Notes: generated by a model not told the origin, from the sequence alone. Counted from the stretch's first letter, positions 49,061 to 58,546 are shown. The stretch is 64,000 nucleotides of DNA from Arthrobacter sp. NicSoilC5 (GCF_019977395.1 NZ_AP024660.1:3410001-3474000), one strand, 5' to 3'. A program made the numbers and translations.

Positions 49061-49074
49061 ATAAGCAAGCTTAT
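49061..49074. promoter_or_regulatory. ATAAGC-AA-GCTTAT palindrome between divergent genes
   Basis: A perfect 6-bp inverted repeat with a 2-base spacer in the 146-bp gap between the epimerase and sigma factor genes; a second AGCTTATA lies 25 bases to the left. It may be a regulator site for either gene. Confidence 0.4.
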
Positions 49075-49135
49075 GATTTCCTACTTCTAAGTCTTGCCGC
49101 AGGCTTTCGGAACCAGACCGAGGGAAACCACACTC

Positions 49136-50095
49136 ATGCCCGAATCCTTTGCCGCACTAGCCGTGGACGCTGCGCCCGTCCACCATCCACAGCCGTTATC
49201 CGTATCCCAGCAAACCCCTCCCGCCACCTCAGGGCGGCTCCGGGAGACGTTCGAAAACGACCTGGTCCTAAGGTACCTGGACCTCGCAGAAGCTCTCGCA
49301 GCGCGCTTTGAAGCCCGTGGCAGGGAGCGGGCTGACCTGAACCAGGTGGCCTATCTGGGCCTGGTGAAGGCGGCGCGTGGTTTCGACCAGGCCAAAGGGG
49401 AGAGCTTCCCCGCCTACGCCGCGCCCACCATCACCGGCGAACTCAAGAGGTACCTCCGGGACCGGACCTGGGTTGTCCGTCCGCCACGCCATATCCAGGA
49501 CCTAAGGACGCGCCTGTTCCGGGCAGAGCCGGAGCTGACCCAATCCCTGGGCCGCAACCCCAGCGTTGCGGAGCTGGCCGGGGAGCTGGACAGTGACCCG
49601 GCAGAGGTGCAGGAGGCCATTTCGGCGTCCAGCAGCATGCACCCGGACTCCCTCGACGCCGTGAACCCGAACTCGGATGCACCCTCCATCGGCGAGGTGC
49701 TGGCGTGCCCGGAAACTCCGCTGGAACGGCTTGAAGAGCTTGCCTGCCTCCGTGAGGCGATGCAGGACCTGGATGATTCCGACCGCGAACTTCTGTACCG
49801 GCGCTACTTCTGCGAGGAAACCCAGGTGCAGTTGGGAAAGCGGCTGGGAATGTCGCAGATGCAGGTCTCCCGCCGCCTGGCCAAGGTGCTGGTGGGACTG
49901 CAGCGCAGGCTGGAGGAAAGCACGCAATCCGGGAGCCCGGAGGCCACAGCCGGCAACGGAACGCCAGGCCGCGCCGTACGGCCAGGCCACCCGGCCGGCC
50001 CCGTTGCACCGTTCCACAGGACCGGGAGGGCCGGGCATGCCGGCGCTCCCGTCAAGCGCGTGGACCGGCGCCACGGCGGTACCGGGACCCGGTAG
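49136..50095 (+). CDS. SigB/SigF/SigG-family RNA polymerase sigma factor
   Basis: A 319-aa sigma-70 factor of the general-stress/sporulation class. Region 2 has DLNQVAYLGLVKAARGFDQA and FPAYAAPTITGELKRYLRDR with WVVRPPRHIQ; region 3 follows (LTQSLGRNPSVAELAGELD); region 4 HTH is VQLGKRLGMSQMQVSRRLAK. The C-terminal 50 residues are a Gly/Pro/Arg-rich extension. No anti-sigma factor is adjacent. It may read the GGTTAT-N14-GGGTAC promoter at 46.9 kb. It lies 129 bp before the heptose operon. Confidence 0.92.
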   Translation: MPESFAALAVDAAPVHHPQPLSVSQQTPPATSGRLRETFENDLVLRYLDLAEALAARFEARGRERADLNQVAYLGLVKAARGFDQAKGESFPAYAAPTITGELKRYLRDRTWVVRPPRHIQDLRTRLFRAEPELTQSLGRNPSVAELAGELDSDPAEVQEAISASSSMHPDSLDAVNPNSDAPSIGEVLACPETPLERLEELACLREAMQDLDDSDRELLYRRYFCEETQVQLGKRLGMSQMQVSRRLAKVLVGLQRRLEESTQSGSPEATAGNGTPGRAVRPGHPAGPVAPFHRTGRAGHAGAPVKRVDRRHGGTGTR

Positions 50096-50224
50096 CAGCC
50101 CTGCTGCGCGGCACTGCACAAACCCTACATCTTGCCTGCTCAACTGCGTCTTCGTACGCCGCTGCCGCAGCCGGAAAGCCCGCGGCCTTGTTTAGGAGCA
50201 ACAGCAGGAGGGAACTGGTTGGTT

Positions 50225-50761
50225 ATGGGAAGCTCTGAAATGTCCAAGCTCCGGGCTGTCCTGTTTGACCGGGACGGGACCCTGGTGATCGATGTGCCTT
50301 ACAACGGTGACCCCGGCAAGGTAAGGCCCGTAGCAGGCGCCAAATCAGTGCTTGACGGCCTGCGGGCGGACGGAATTGCCACCGGGGTGATCAGCAACCA
50401 GTCGGGTATTGCCCGCGGCCTGATTACGGCCGACGACGTGGCAAAGGTCAATGCCCGGGTGGAAGAACTCCTGGGACCGTTCGATGTGTGGGAGGTCTGC
50501 CCCCACGCGGAGCATGACGGCTGCTCCTGCCGCAAACCCGCTCCGGGCATGGTCCACAGCGCCTGCCGCAAGCTGGGAATCCACGAATCGGAGGCAGCCC
50601 TCATCGGGGACATCGGTGCCGACGTCGGGGCAGCAGAGGCTGCCGGCGCCATCGGGGTCCTGGTCCCCACGCCCGTAACCCGTGCCGAGGAGGTGGCCGC
50701 GGCGCGGCTGGTCGCTTCCGATCTGGCGTCCGCCGTAAGCCTGCTGCAGGAGACGCCCTGA
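50225..50761 (+). CDS. gmhB: D,D-heptose 1,7-bisphosphate phosphatase-like HAD-IIIA protein
   Basis: A 178-aa HAD phosphatase. Motif I is LFDRDGTLVID, then GVISNQSGIARG, the CPHAEHDGCSCRKPAPGM metal-loop block typical of GmhB, and LIGDIGADVGAAEAAG. In the ADP-heptose route it removes the C7 phosphate. ATG 50225 is used; TTG 50219 is in frame and better spaced (7 bases) from AGGAGG at 50206-50211. Its stop overlaps the GT9 start by one base. Confidence 0.82.
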   Translation: MGSSEMSKLRAVLFDRDGTLVIDVPYNGDPGKVRPVAGAKSVLDGLRADGIATGVISNQSGIARGLITADDVAKVNARVEELLGPFDVWEVCPHAEHDGCSCRKPAPGMVHSACRKLGIHESEAALIGDIGADVGAAEAAGAIGVLVPTPVTRAEEVAAARLVASDLASAVSLLQETP

Positions 50762-51849
50762 TGGGGCGCGTCCTGGTGGCCCGGCTGGACAGCATGGGCG
50801 ATGTCCTTCTGGCCGGCCCCGCGGTCCGCGCGGTGGCCAACGGCCGCGCCCAGCATGGCGGCAGCACCAACCATGTGGTGATGCTGTGCGGCCGGCAGGG
50901 TGAAGCGGCCGCTGCCATGCTTCCCGGCGTCGCCGAGGTCTACAGCTGGGACAGCCCCTGGATCATGAATCCGGCACCCCGGATGACCGGCCCGCACGCG
51001 GACCGGCTGATCGAATACGTCCGTAATTCCCGCATCACCGAAGCCGTTATCCTCACCTCTTTCCACCAATCACCCCTGCCGTTGGCCCTGTTGCTGCGCC
51101 TGGCGGGCGTGGAGCGCATCACCGGTGCCTCCACCGATTACGCTGGCTCGCTGCTTGACGTGCGCCTGAAACCGGGGGAGGACTTTCCCGAAGACCAGCC
51201 CGAAGCGGAACGGGCGCTGGGCATCGCCGAGGCCGCAGGCTTCCGGCTCCCTCCGGGCGATGACGGAAAGCTGCGCGTCAACTCCGTGGCCGAAGTGGCA
51301 GCGCTCGTGGGTACGGAGCCCTATGTCGTGGTCCACCCCGGAGCGGCAGTTCCTGCCAGGGCGTGGCCTCCTCTGCACCATGCGGCCGCCGTCGAGCTCC
51401 TCCAGGGTGCCGGCTACCGCGTCGTGGTGACCGGCGGTCCCGGCGAGACGTCGCTGACGGCCACGGTGGCGGGCCCCTCCGCCCTGGACCTCGGCGGACG
51501 GACCGACCTTGCCACCATGGCAGGCGTCATGGCCGGCGCCGATGCCGTCATCAGTGGCAACACCGGCCCGGCCCACCTGGCAGCCGCGGTGGGCACACCC
51601 GTGGCGTGCCTGTTTTCACCCGTGGTCCCGGCCATCCGCTGGGCGCCCTACGGCGTGCCCCTGGAACTCCTTGGGGACCAGAACGCACCCTGCCGCATGT
51701 CCCGCGCCCGGGTATGCCCGGTTCCCGGCCATCCGTGCCTCGACTCTGTCTCGCCCGAGGAAGTCGTGGCGGCCGTGGAACGCCTGATCAGCGGAGTGAG
51801 CTCCTTCAGCACCCACGTCAGCACCCGTAGAAAGGCCCGCAACAGATGA
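50761..51849 (+). CDS. glycosyltransferase family 9 (heptosyltransferase-like)
   Basis: A 362-aa GT9 enzyme, the family of LPS heptosyltransferases WaaC and WaaF that use ADP-heptose. The start VLVARLDSMGDVLLAGPAVR is diagnostic; the C-terminal half has YVVVHPGAAVPARAWPP, VVTGGPGE and the donor-site ISGNTGPAHLAAAVGTPV. The neighbouring heptose enzymes support an ADP-heptose donor. ATGA overlap with the next gene. Confidence 0.88.
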   Translation: MGRVLVARLDSMGDVLLAGPAVRAVANGRAQHGGSTNHVVMLCGRQGEAAAAMLPGVAEVYSWDSPWIMNPAPRMTGPHADRLIEYVRNSRITEAVILTSFHQSPLPLALLLRLAGVERITGASTDYAGSLLDVRLKPGEDFPEDQPEAERALGIAEAAGFRLPPGDDGKLRVNSVAEVAALVGTEPYVVVHPGAAVPARAWPPLHHAAAVELLQGAGYRVVVTGGPGETSLTATVAGPSALDLGGRTDLATMAGVMAGADAVISGNTGPAHLAAAVGTPVACLFSPVVPAIRWAPYGVPLELLGDQNAPCRMSRARVCPVPGHPCLDSVSPEEVVAAVERLISGVSSFSTHVSTRRKARNR

Positions 51850-52880
51850 GAATCCTGCTCTGGCATGTCCACGGTTCCTGGACGGACGCTTTTGTCCGCG
51901 GCCGTCACGAATACCTGCTTCCCGTCCTGCCCGAAGGCGGGGCCTGGGGACTGGGCCGCGCCGGCAGGGACTGGCCGGAATCAGTGCGGGAGGTGGACCT
52001 GGCGGCCCTCGACGGCGACGCCGTGGACGCCGTCGTCCTCCAACGGCCCGAAGAAATCGACGAAGTGGCCCGGGCCCTGGGCCGGATCCCCGGCGTCGAC
52101 CTGCCGGCCGTGTTCGTGGAACACAACACGCCCAAAGGCAATTTCCCAAACATCAGCCATCCGCTCGCCGACCAGACCGTGATCCCGGTGGTCCACGTGA
52201 CCCATTTCAACCGGTTGGCGTGGGACAACGGCGCCGCCCCCACCACGGTAATCGAGCACGGGATCCCGGACCCTGGACAGCTGTATACGGGCGAGCTGCC
52301 CGAGCTGGGCGTCGTGGTCAATGAGCCCGTCCGGCGTGGCCGGGTCACAGGGACGGACCTCCTGCCCGCCTTCGCCTCCGTGGCGCCCCTGCAGGTGTTC
52401 GGCATGAAGACCGACGGGCTCGCGGCAGCCACCGGAATCGGGGACGCGCGGCTGACGTCCCGTGGCGACCTCAAAACGCGGGACCTGCACCGGGAGCTTG
52501 CGCGCTGCCGGGTCTACGTCCACCCGATGCGCTGGACCTCGCTGGGGCTGTCCCTGTTGGAGGCCATGCACCTGGGAATGCCCGTGGTGGTGCTTGCCGC
52601 CACGGAAGCTCCCAGGGCAGTGCCGCAGGAAGCCGGCGTGGTCTCGGCAGACATGGATGAGCTGCTTCAGTGCGCCGGGCGCCTGGTCGCTAATCCGGAT
52701 GAAGCCCGACGGCGGGGACTCGCCGCCCGGGAGGCGGCGCTGGAGCGTTATGGCCTGGGCAAGTTCCAGGACCGCTGGGATGAGCTCCTGGCGGACCTGC
52801 GCAGCCGGCCCCGGCACTCCGTCAACGAACGGCCGGACGAGCGGATCCTCGTCCCGGCGCGGGAGAGGAAGACCCCATGA
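51846..52880 (+). CDS. glycosyltransferase (GT-B, GT1/GT4-like)
   Basis: A 344-aa GT-B protein. It begins RILLWHVHGSWTDAFVRGRH and has FVEHNTPKGNFPNISHPLAD and VIEHGIPDP in the N-terminal half, then the donor-domain ARCRVYVHPMRWTSLGLSLL with EAMHLGMPVVVLAATE. Acceptor and donor unknown. Overlaps both neighbours by 4 bases. Confidence 0.84.
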   Translation: MRILLWHVHGSWTDAFVRGRHEYLLPVLPEGGAWGLGRAGRDWPESVREVDLAALDGDAVDAVVLQRPEEIDEVARALGRIPGVDLPAVFVEHNTPKGNFPNISHPLADQTVIPVVHVTHFNRLAWDNGAAPTTVIEHGIPDPGQLYTGELPELGVVVNEPVRRGRVTGTDLLPAFASVAPLQVFGMKTDGLAAATGIGDARLTSRGDLKTRDLHRELARCRVYVHPMRWTSLGLSLLEAMHLGMPVVVLAATEAPRAVPQEAGVVSADMDELLQCAGRLVANPDEARRRGLAAREAALERYGLGKFQDRWDELLADLRSRPRHSVNERPDERILVPARERKTP

Positions 52881-54142
52881 AAATCGCGATGATTTCCGAA
52901 CACGCCAGTCCCTTGGCGGCACTGGGCGGGGTGGACGCCGGCGGCCAGAACGTTCACGTGGCCGCGCTGTCCGAGGCCCTTGCCAAGCGGGGCCACCACG
53001 TCACCGTGTATACCCGCAGGGACGCAACGGAGCTCCCCGAACGGGTCCGGGTAGGACGCGGCCTCGAGGTGGTCCACGTGGACGCCGGGCCCGCCCGCCA
53101 CGTGCCCAAGGACGACCTGCTGCCCTACATGGGGGAGCTCGCGGACGGGGTGTCCCGGGACTGGGGGCAGCGGCCGCCGGATGTGGTTCACGGCCACTTC
53201 TGGATGTCCGGCCTGGCCGCACTGGACGCGGCCAGGCGGCCCGAAACCGGGTACCGCGTCCCCATGCTCCAGACCTTCCACGCCCTGGGCACCGTCAAAC
53301 GCAGGCACCAGGGCGCCGAAGACACCAGCCCCGAGGAACGCCGCTGGCTGGAACCGGGAGTGGGACGTTCCGCGGACCGGATCATCGCCACCTGTTCCGA
53401 TGAAGTCTTCGAGCTAAAGGCCATGGGCATCGCAACCGGAAAAATCTCGATCGCGCCCTGCGGCGTGGACCTGAACTTCTTTTCGCCGGAGGGGCCGGTG
53501 GCCGCAAGGAAGCGCCGCTACCGCATCCTGTCGGTAGGGCGGCTGGTGCGGCGCAAGGGCGTCGACCTGGTGATCCGCTCGCTCCCGTACCTCAAAGCGG
53601 CGGGATTCGAGGACGTCGAACTCCTGATCGTGGGCGGCGGCGGGGACTCCACCGTGATGCACAAGGACCCGGAAATCCGCCGCCTGCTGGACCTTGCCGC
53701 CGAGCTCGGTGTGTCCGGACACGTGACGCTGCAGGGACAGGTGCCGCGGGCCGAAATGCCGGGCATCTTCCGCAGCGCCGACGCCGTGGTGTGCGCGCCC
53801 TGGTACGAGCCCTTCGGCATCGTGCCGCTGGAGGCCATGGCGTGCGGCGTTCCGGTGGTGGCTGCTGCAGTGGGCGGCCTGCGGGACACCGTGGTGGACC
53901 ACGCCACCGGCCTGCACGTGCCACCCCGGGATCCCGAAGCCATTGCATCGGCCCTGTCGCTGCTCCTGGAAAACCCCACCCTCAGGGCAAAGCTGGGCCA
54001 GGCCGGAGAGCGGCGTGCCCGCACCCGCTACTCCTGGGACCGGGTGGCCGCGGAAACGGAAAAGGCCTACCAGCTTGCCGTGGCCGGGGCGCCGGCCAGC
54101 GCTTCAGCCGGAATCGTACCGATGGAAGGAGCCGCACTGTGA
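52877..54142 (+). CDS. glycosyltransferase family 4
   Basis: A 421-aa GT4 enzyme: AMISEHASPLAALGGVDAGG at the start (sucrose-synthase/MshA-like GGxxxGGQ layout), DVVHGHFWMSGLAAL, IAPCGVDLNFFSPEG, SVGRLVRRKGVDLVIRSL and the donor motif EPFGIVPLEAMACGVPVVAA. It is overlapped by gmhA (GTGA). It is closest in look to UDP-sugar enzymes, so the linkage made is uncertain. Confidence 0.88.
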   Translation: MKIAMISEHASPLAALGGVDAGGQNVHVAALSEALAKRGHHVTVYTRRDATELPERVRVGRGLEVVHVDAGPARHVPKDDLLPYMGELADGVSRDWGQRPPDVVHGHFWMSGLAALDAARRPETGYRVPMLQTFHALGTVKRRHQGAEDTSPEERRWLEPGVGRSADRIIATCSDEVFELKAMGIATGKISIAPCGVDLNFFSPEGPVAARKRRYRILSVGRLVRRKGVDLVIRSLPYLKAAGFEDVELLIVGGGGDSTVMHKDPEIRRLLDLAAELGVSGHVTLQGQVPRAEMPGIFRSADAVVCAPWYEPFGIVPLEAMACGVPVVAAAVGGLRDTVVDHATGLHVPPRDPEAIASALSLLLENPTLRAKLGQAGERRARTRYSWDRVAAETEKAYQLAVAGAPASASAGIVPMEGAAL

Positions 54143-54849
54143 CCGCTGAATCAACCCTGCGCGAAGCAGACCTGCGCACCCTGACCGCAGCCCCGGCACT
54201 GCCTGCGGTGCTCCCCGGTGCCACGTTCGTTGATCCCGCCAGCGCCGACGCGGTCCGCCTGCACCTGGACAACGTGCTTCCGGCCCTGGACTCGCTGCGC
54301 AGCCAGTCAGGCCGGCTCGCCGCCTGGGGCGTGGAGCTGGCACAGCGGCTGCTGCGCGGCCAAAGGCTCCTGGCCGCCGGCAACGGTGGATCTGCCGCCG
54401 AGGCGCAGCACCTGACCGCGGAACTGGTGGGCCGGTTCGACAGCGAACGCGTCCCCTTCTCCGCCATCTCCCTGCACGCCGAGTCGTCAGCCATGACCGC
54501 CATCGCCAATGACTACGGCTACGACGACGTCTTTGCCCGGCAGGTGCGCGCGCACGGCCGCTCCGGCGACGTGCTGATACTGCTGTCCACCAGTGGGAAG
54601 AGCCCCAACCTGCTGCGGGCCGTGGACGTTGCCGCCCGGCTCAACATGACCACCTGGGCGCTGACCGGCGCCGGTCCCAACCCCTTGGCGGACGCCTGCG
54701 ATGAGGCAGTCATGATCGACGCCCTGAACGCCAACGCCCAGGAAGGGCACCTGATCGCCCTGCACGCCGTCTGCCGCGCCTTCGACCTCGAGGTTGCCCG
54801 GCACACGCCGGCCTCCTTCCCCGGGATGGCAAACGGGGGCCGGCCATGA
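54139..54849 (+). CDS. gmhA: phosphoheptose isomerase-like SIS-domain protein
   Basis: A 236-aa SIS protein that should convert sedoheptulose 7-phosphate to heptose 7-phosphate. The core is LLAAGNGGSAAEAQHLTAEL and VGRFDSERVPFSAISLH, SSAMTAIANDYGYDDVFARQ, then LSTSGKSPNLLRAVDVA and AQEGHLIALHAVC, the full GmhA pattern. An extra N-terminal stretch of about 35 residues precedes it. GTG 54139 has AAGGAG upstream. Confidence 0.9.
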   Translation: MTAESTLREADLRTLTAAPALPAVLPGATFVDPASADAVRLHLDNVLPALDSLRSQSGRLAAWGVELAQRLLRGQRLLAAGNGGSAAEAQHLTAELVGRFDSERVPFSAISLHAESSAMTAIANDYGYDDVFARQVRAHGRSGDVLILLSTSGKSPNLLRAVDVAARLNMTTWALTGAGPNPLADACDEAVMIDALNANAQEGHLIALHAVCRAFDLEVARHTPASFPGMANGGRP

Positions 54850-56240
54850 GGATCGTCGTCGTGGGCGACGTCATGCTCGACGTCGACCTCTCCGGTGAAG
54901 CCACCAGGCTCAGCCCGGACGCCCCCGTCCCCGTCGTGGACATTTCCGGCGTCCGCCGCCGTGCCGGCGGCGCGGGCCTGGTGGCGCGCATGCTGGCCCA
55001 GGACGGCTGGCCCGTCACCCTGGTGACAGTGCTGGGGGATGACGACGCCGGCAGCCAGTTGCGCACGCAACTCGCCGGAGTGCAGCTCGTGGCAGGAACC
55101 AGCGGCCACCCGTCGCCGGTCAAGACCCGGGTGCGGGCAGGCTCCCACCCGGTGGTCCGCTTTGACCAGGGCTGCGAACGGACTCCCATCCCCGACGTCA
55201 GCCCGGCCATGCTGCGCGCAGTGGAAAAAGCCGGTGTGGTCATCGTGGCCGACTATGGCAGGGGACTGGCGGCCAACCCCCAGCTGCGCGGGCTGCTGGG
55301 CCGCCTGGCCGGTTCGGTGCCCATCGTGTGGGACCCGCACCCCTCAGGCCCGGAACCGGTACCGGGGGTTGCCGTAGTGACACCGAACATTTCCGAAGCG
55401 ACCAAGGCGGTCCAGGCCGCAGGGAACGTCCCCACCTCGGTGGAGGGTGTTGCGCAGGTCCTGCTGGAGCGGTGGCGCAGCCAGGCCGTCCTGGTGACCA
55501 AAGGCGAGGAAGGGGCGGTCCTGCTGCAGCAGGGGGATGCCTCTTCCCGCGCCGTTCCCGCCCCAAGGGTGGAAGCCGGGGACCCCTGCGGGGCCGGCGA
55601 CCGCCTGGCGGCCGGCCTGGCGGTGCACCTCCTGGCCGGCCGAGGGCTGCCCGAAGCGGCGGCCCTCGCCGTCCAGGACGCCGCCGATTTCCTGGCGGCC
55701 GGAGGCGTGTCGGCGCTGCCCGATGCCCAGGGGCAGGTTGCGGCCCCGGACCACCATGGTGGTGCACCGAACCGGGGCCGGCGCACCACCGAACCGCTGC
55801 TGCTGGCCCGCTCCGTGCGCGAAAACGGCGGGAAGGTAGTTGCCACGGGCGGCTGCTTCGACCTGATCCACGCCGGCCACATCAGGTCCCTCGCCGCGGC
55901 CAGGGAACTGGGGGACTGCCTCGTCGTGTGCCTCAACTCGGATGATTCGGTGCGGCGGCTCAAGGGCCCGCAGCGGCCCATCATCGGCCAGCACGACAGG
56001 GCCGAACTGCTCCTCGCGATGGAATGCGTGGACGCGGTGATGGTCTTCGACGAGGACACCCCCGAAGCCGCCCTGGACCGGCTCCGACCCGACATCTGGG
56101 TCAAGGGCGGCGACTACAAGGGAGCCCGCCTGCCCGAGGCTGACCTGGTGGAACGGTGGGGCGGCCGCTGCCTCACCGTTCCCTTCCACCCCGCCCGTTC
56201 CACCACAGGCCTGGCGGACGCACTCGCCAAGGTCAGCTGA
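54846..56240 (+). CDS. hldE: HldE-like heptose kinase/nucleotidyltransferase, divergent copy 1
   Basis: A 464-aa two-domain protein. The PfkB-type kinase (about 1-300) has VVVGDVMLDVDLSG, ADYGRG and the catalytic GDPCGAGDRLAAG, but the usual PGGAANVA block reads RRAGGAGLVA. The nucleotidyltransferase (about 330-464) has TGGCFDLIHAGHIRSL and DIWVKGGDYKG. The second domain is canonical; the altered first motif suggests a different sugar phosphate. ATGA overlap with gmhA. Confidence 0.87.
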   Translation: MRIVVVGDVMLDVDLSGEATRLSPDAPVPVVDISGVRRRAGGAGLVARMLAQDGWPVTLVTVLGDDDAGSQLRTQLAGVQLVAGTSGHPSPVKTRVRAGSHPVVRFDQGCERTPIPDVSPAMLRAVEKAGVVIVADYGRGLAANPQLRGLLGRLAGSVPIVWDPHPSGPEPVPGVAVVTPNISEATKAVQAAGNVPTSVEGVAQVLLERWRSQAVLVTKGEEGAVLLQQGDASSRAVPAPRVEAGDPCGAGDRLAAGLAVHLLAGRGLPEAAALAVQDAADFLAAGGVSALPDAQGQVAAPDHHGGAPNRGRRTTEPLLLARSVRENGGKVVATGGCFDLIHAGHIRSLAAARELGDCLVVCLNSDDSVRRLKGPQRPIIGQHDRAELLLAMECVDAVMVFDEDTPEAALDRLRPDIWVKGGDYKGARLPEADLVERWGGRCLTVPFHPARSTTGLADALAKVS

Positions 56241-56284
56241 ACTTCTCTTCGCATTGTCTTGTTTTCCCCATTGAAAGGAACACC

Positions 56285-57001
56285 ATGACCGCAGAATCAA
56301 CCGCAACTGCCGCCACCACGCCCGGACGCATCCTTGTCACGGGAGGTGCCTCCGGACTGGGGGCCGCCGTCGTCGAGGCCGTCCTTCGCTCCGGCGGGAC
56401 GCCGGTGGTCCTGGACCGCGACATCAGCGCCGTCTCCGGGGTGAAGGCGTTCGAAGTGGACGTCGCGGACCGCGCGGCCGTGGAGCACGCGGTCCGGGAA
56501 GCCGCCGAAACCCTGGGCGGCCTGGACGCGGTGGTCACTGCTGCCGGGATCGACCGCTGCGGCAAGCTCGCCGACGTCGAAGCCACCGAGTGGGAAAAGG
56601 TCATCGGGGTCAACCTGATGGGCACCGTTTCCGTGGTGCGTGCGGCCCTGCCCTACCTCAAGGAAACCCACGGCCGCGTGGTCACCGTGGCATCCACCCT
56701 GGGCAAGCGCGCCGTGGCCGATGCCACCGCGTACTGCGCCTCCAAGTTCGGCGTGGTGGGGTTCAGCCACGCATTGGCCGCGGAAACCGGCGGCGAAATC
56801 GGCGTCACCACTATGATCCCGGGCGGCATGAAGACCCGGTTCTTCGATGACCGGACCGAGCAGTACAAGCCGCAGGACGATTCCCGGCTCAACGACCCCG
56901 CCAACACGGCGCAGGCCATCCTCTTCGCCTTGAACCAGCCCACCGGCTGCGAGGTCAGGGAAATGCTGATCTGCCACGAGGAAGAAGGCTCCTGGCCCTA
57001 A
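56285..57001 (+). CDS. classical short-chain dehydrogenase/reductase
   Basis: A 238-aa classical SDR: cofactor motif LVTGGASGLGAAVVEAV, NNAG-equivalent VVTAAGIDRCG, catalytic region VVTVASTLGKRAVADATAY with YCASK. It is too short and of the wrong SDR class to be the HldD epimerase. It lies inside the heptose operon (44 bp after hldE copy 1). Substrate unknown; oxidation or reduction of the heptose intermediate is inference. Confidence 0.88.
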   Translation: MTAESTATAATTPGRILVTGGASGLGAAVVEAVLRSGGTPVVLDRDISAVSGVKAFEVDVADRAAVEHAVREAAETLGGLDAVVTAAGIDRCGKLADVEATEWEKVIGVNLMGTVSVVRAALPYLKETHGRVVTVASTLGKRAVADATAYCASKFGVVGFSHALAAETGGEIGVTTMIPGGMKTRFFDDRTEQYKPQDDSRLNDPANTAQAILFALNQPTGCEVREMLICHEEEGSWP

Positions 57002-57094
57002 GCCGGGTACCGGCCGCCGCCCGCGGCACAGCAGGACCACCAGCACCCACATGCCAGCAGCGACATACCCACACCGAAAGGCGGGAGGAACACC

Positions 57095-58546
57095 ATGCCC
57101 ACCACAGCCACTGAAACAACCGCAGGCAAGGAAACAGTCGGGGACGCCGGCATCACCATCCAGGACCCGCGGACCGGTGAAGTGCTCTGGACGGTGCCCC
57201 AGGCGGGCCCGGACGCAGTGAATGATGCCGTGGACGTGGCCCGCAGGACTGCGCCCGGATGGGCAGCGACAGCGCCGGCCGAGCGTGGTGCCGCACTCCG
57301 CGCCGCCGCCAGGGCGCTTGATGCTGCCGCCCAGGAGCTTGCGGGGCTGAATGCCAGCGAAACCGGGCGGCCGGAAGCGGAGGCACTGGCGGGCATCGCC
57401 GCCGCCGTGTCCACCCTGGAACAATATGCAGAACTGGGCCCGGTGCACCGCGGCCACAGCCTCCGCGGCAGCCGGCTCGCCTCCGACTACACCGTTGCGG
57501 AGCCGCGCGGCGTGGCCGTCCTGCTGACCCCCTGGAATGATCCGGTGGCAGTGGCCTGCGGCCTGATCGGGGCCGCCTTGGTGACGGGCAACGCGGTCAT
57601 CCACAAGCCCAGCGAGCGCTGCCCCCGGCTGGGTGAGGCGCTGGGCGAGGTCCTGGCACCGGCCTTCCCTGCTGGCGTCTTCCTGACCCTCTCGGGCGGC
57701 GCGGACGTGGGGGCAGCCCTGTCACAGGCGGAGGTGGACGTGATCGCCCACGTGGGTTCCAGCGCCTCCGGCGCCCGGATCGCAGAAGCGGGGGCCCGCA
57801 CCGGCGCACACGTCATCCGGGAAAACGGCGGCAATGATCCCCTGCTGGTGGACCGCGACGTGGACCCGGCGTGGGCTGCGGAGCAGGCTGCGATCGGTGC
57901 GTTCGCCAACAGTGGCCAGATCTGCACGTCCGTGGAACGCATCTACGTCCATAAAGACATCGCTGCCGCGTTCTGCAGCGCCCTGGAGGCCGAGGCCGCA
58001 CTGCGGAACAGCAACGGATCCGTGGCGCCGCTGGTGGACCTCCGGATGCGGGACGCCGTCCACGGTCACGTCGCCGAGGCCCTGGGCCAGGGCGCCCGCG
58101 CCGTTGAAGGCGGTTCGCTGCCGGACGGGCCCGGCTCGTTCTACCCGGCCACCGTGCTCCTCGGCTGCACCGAAGGAATGCAGGTCATGACCGAGGAGAC
58201 GTTCGGACCGGTGGCCCCGGTCCAGGTGGTGGACACGTTCGACGACGGCCTGCGCCTGGCCTGTAGCGGCAAGTACGGCCTGGCCGCCACCGTCCTGAGC
58301 AGCAACATCGCGCACATCCAGCAGGCAGTGGCCGCGCTGCCGGTGGGAACAGTCAAGGTCAACGCGGTCTTCGGCGGCGCTCCCGGCGGCGCGGCCCAGC
58401 CCCGCGGCGAGAGCGGCGCCGGGTTCGGCTACGGACCCGAGCTGCTGGACGAATTCAGCCAAGTCAAGGTGGTCCACATCGCAGCGCCACCGGCGCCGGC
58501 GGAGGCCGGCGCCGGATCCGTCATCGATGAACAGGACCTGCCATGA
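57095..58546 (+). CDS. NAD(P)-dependent aldehyde dehydrogenase
   Basis: A 483-aa ALDH. LLTPWNDPVAVACGLIGAAL, the catalytic Glu in VIRENGGNDPLLV and Cys in FANSGQICTSVER are in place; TEETFGPVAPV and the GGAPGGAAQPRGESG C-terminal block follow. The C-terminus has a 25-residue extra tail. AAAGGCGGGAGG precedes ATG 57095; ATGA overlap with hldE copy 2. Sugar-aldehyde oxidation is possible but unproven. Confidence 0.9.
   Translation: MPTTATETTAGKETVGDAGITIQDPRTGEVLWTVPQAGPDAVNDAVDVARRTAPGWAATAPAERGAALRAAARALDAAAQELAGLNASETGRPEAEALAGIAAAVSTLEQYAELGPVHRGHSLRGSRLASDYTVAEPRGVAVLLTPWNDPVAVACGLIGAALVTGNAVIHKPSERCPRLGEALGEVLAPAFPAGVFLTLSGGADVGAALSQAEVDVIAHVGSSASGARIAEAGARTGAHVIRENGGNDPLLVDRDVDPAWAAEQAAIGAFANSGQICTSVERIYVHKDIAAAFCSALEAEAALRNSNGSVAPLVDLRMRDAVHGHVAEALGQGARAVEGGSLPDGPGSFYPATVLLGCTEGMQVMTEETFGPVAPVQVVDTFDDGLRLACSGKYGLAATVLSSNIAHIQQAVAALPVGTVKVNAVFGGAPGGAAQPRGESGAGFGYGPELLDEFSQVKVVHIAAPPAPAEAGAGSVIDEQDLP

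Noticed and set aside
56285..57001. HldD epimerase of the heptose route
   Set aside because: At 238 aa with a YCASK classical-SDR site it is not the roughly 310-aa extended SDR expected for HldD.
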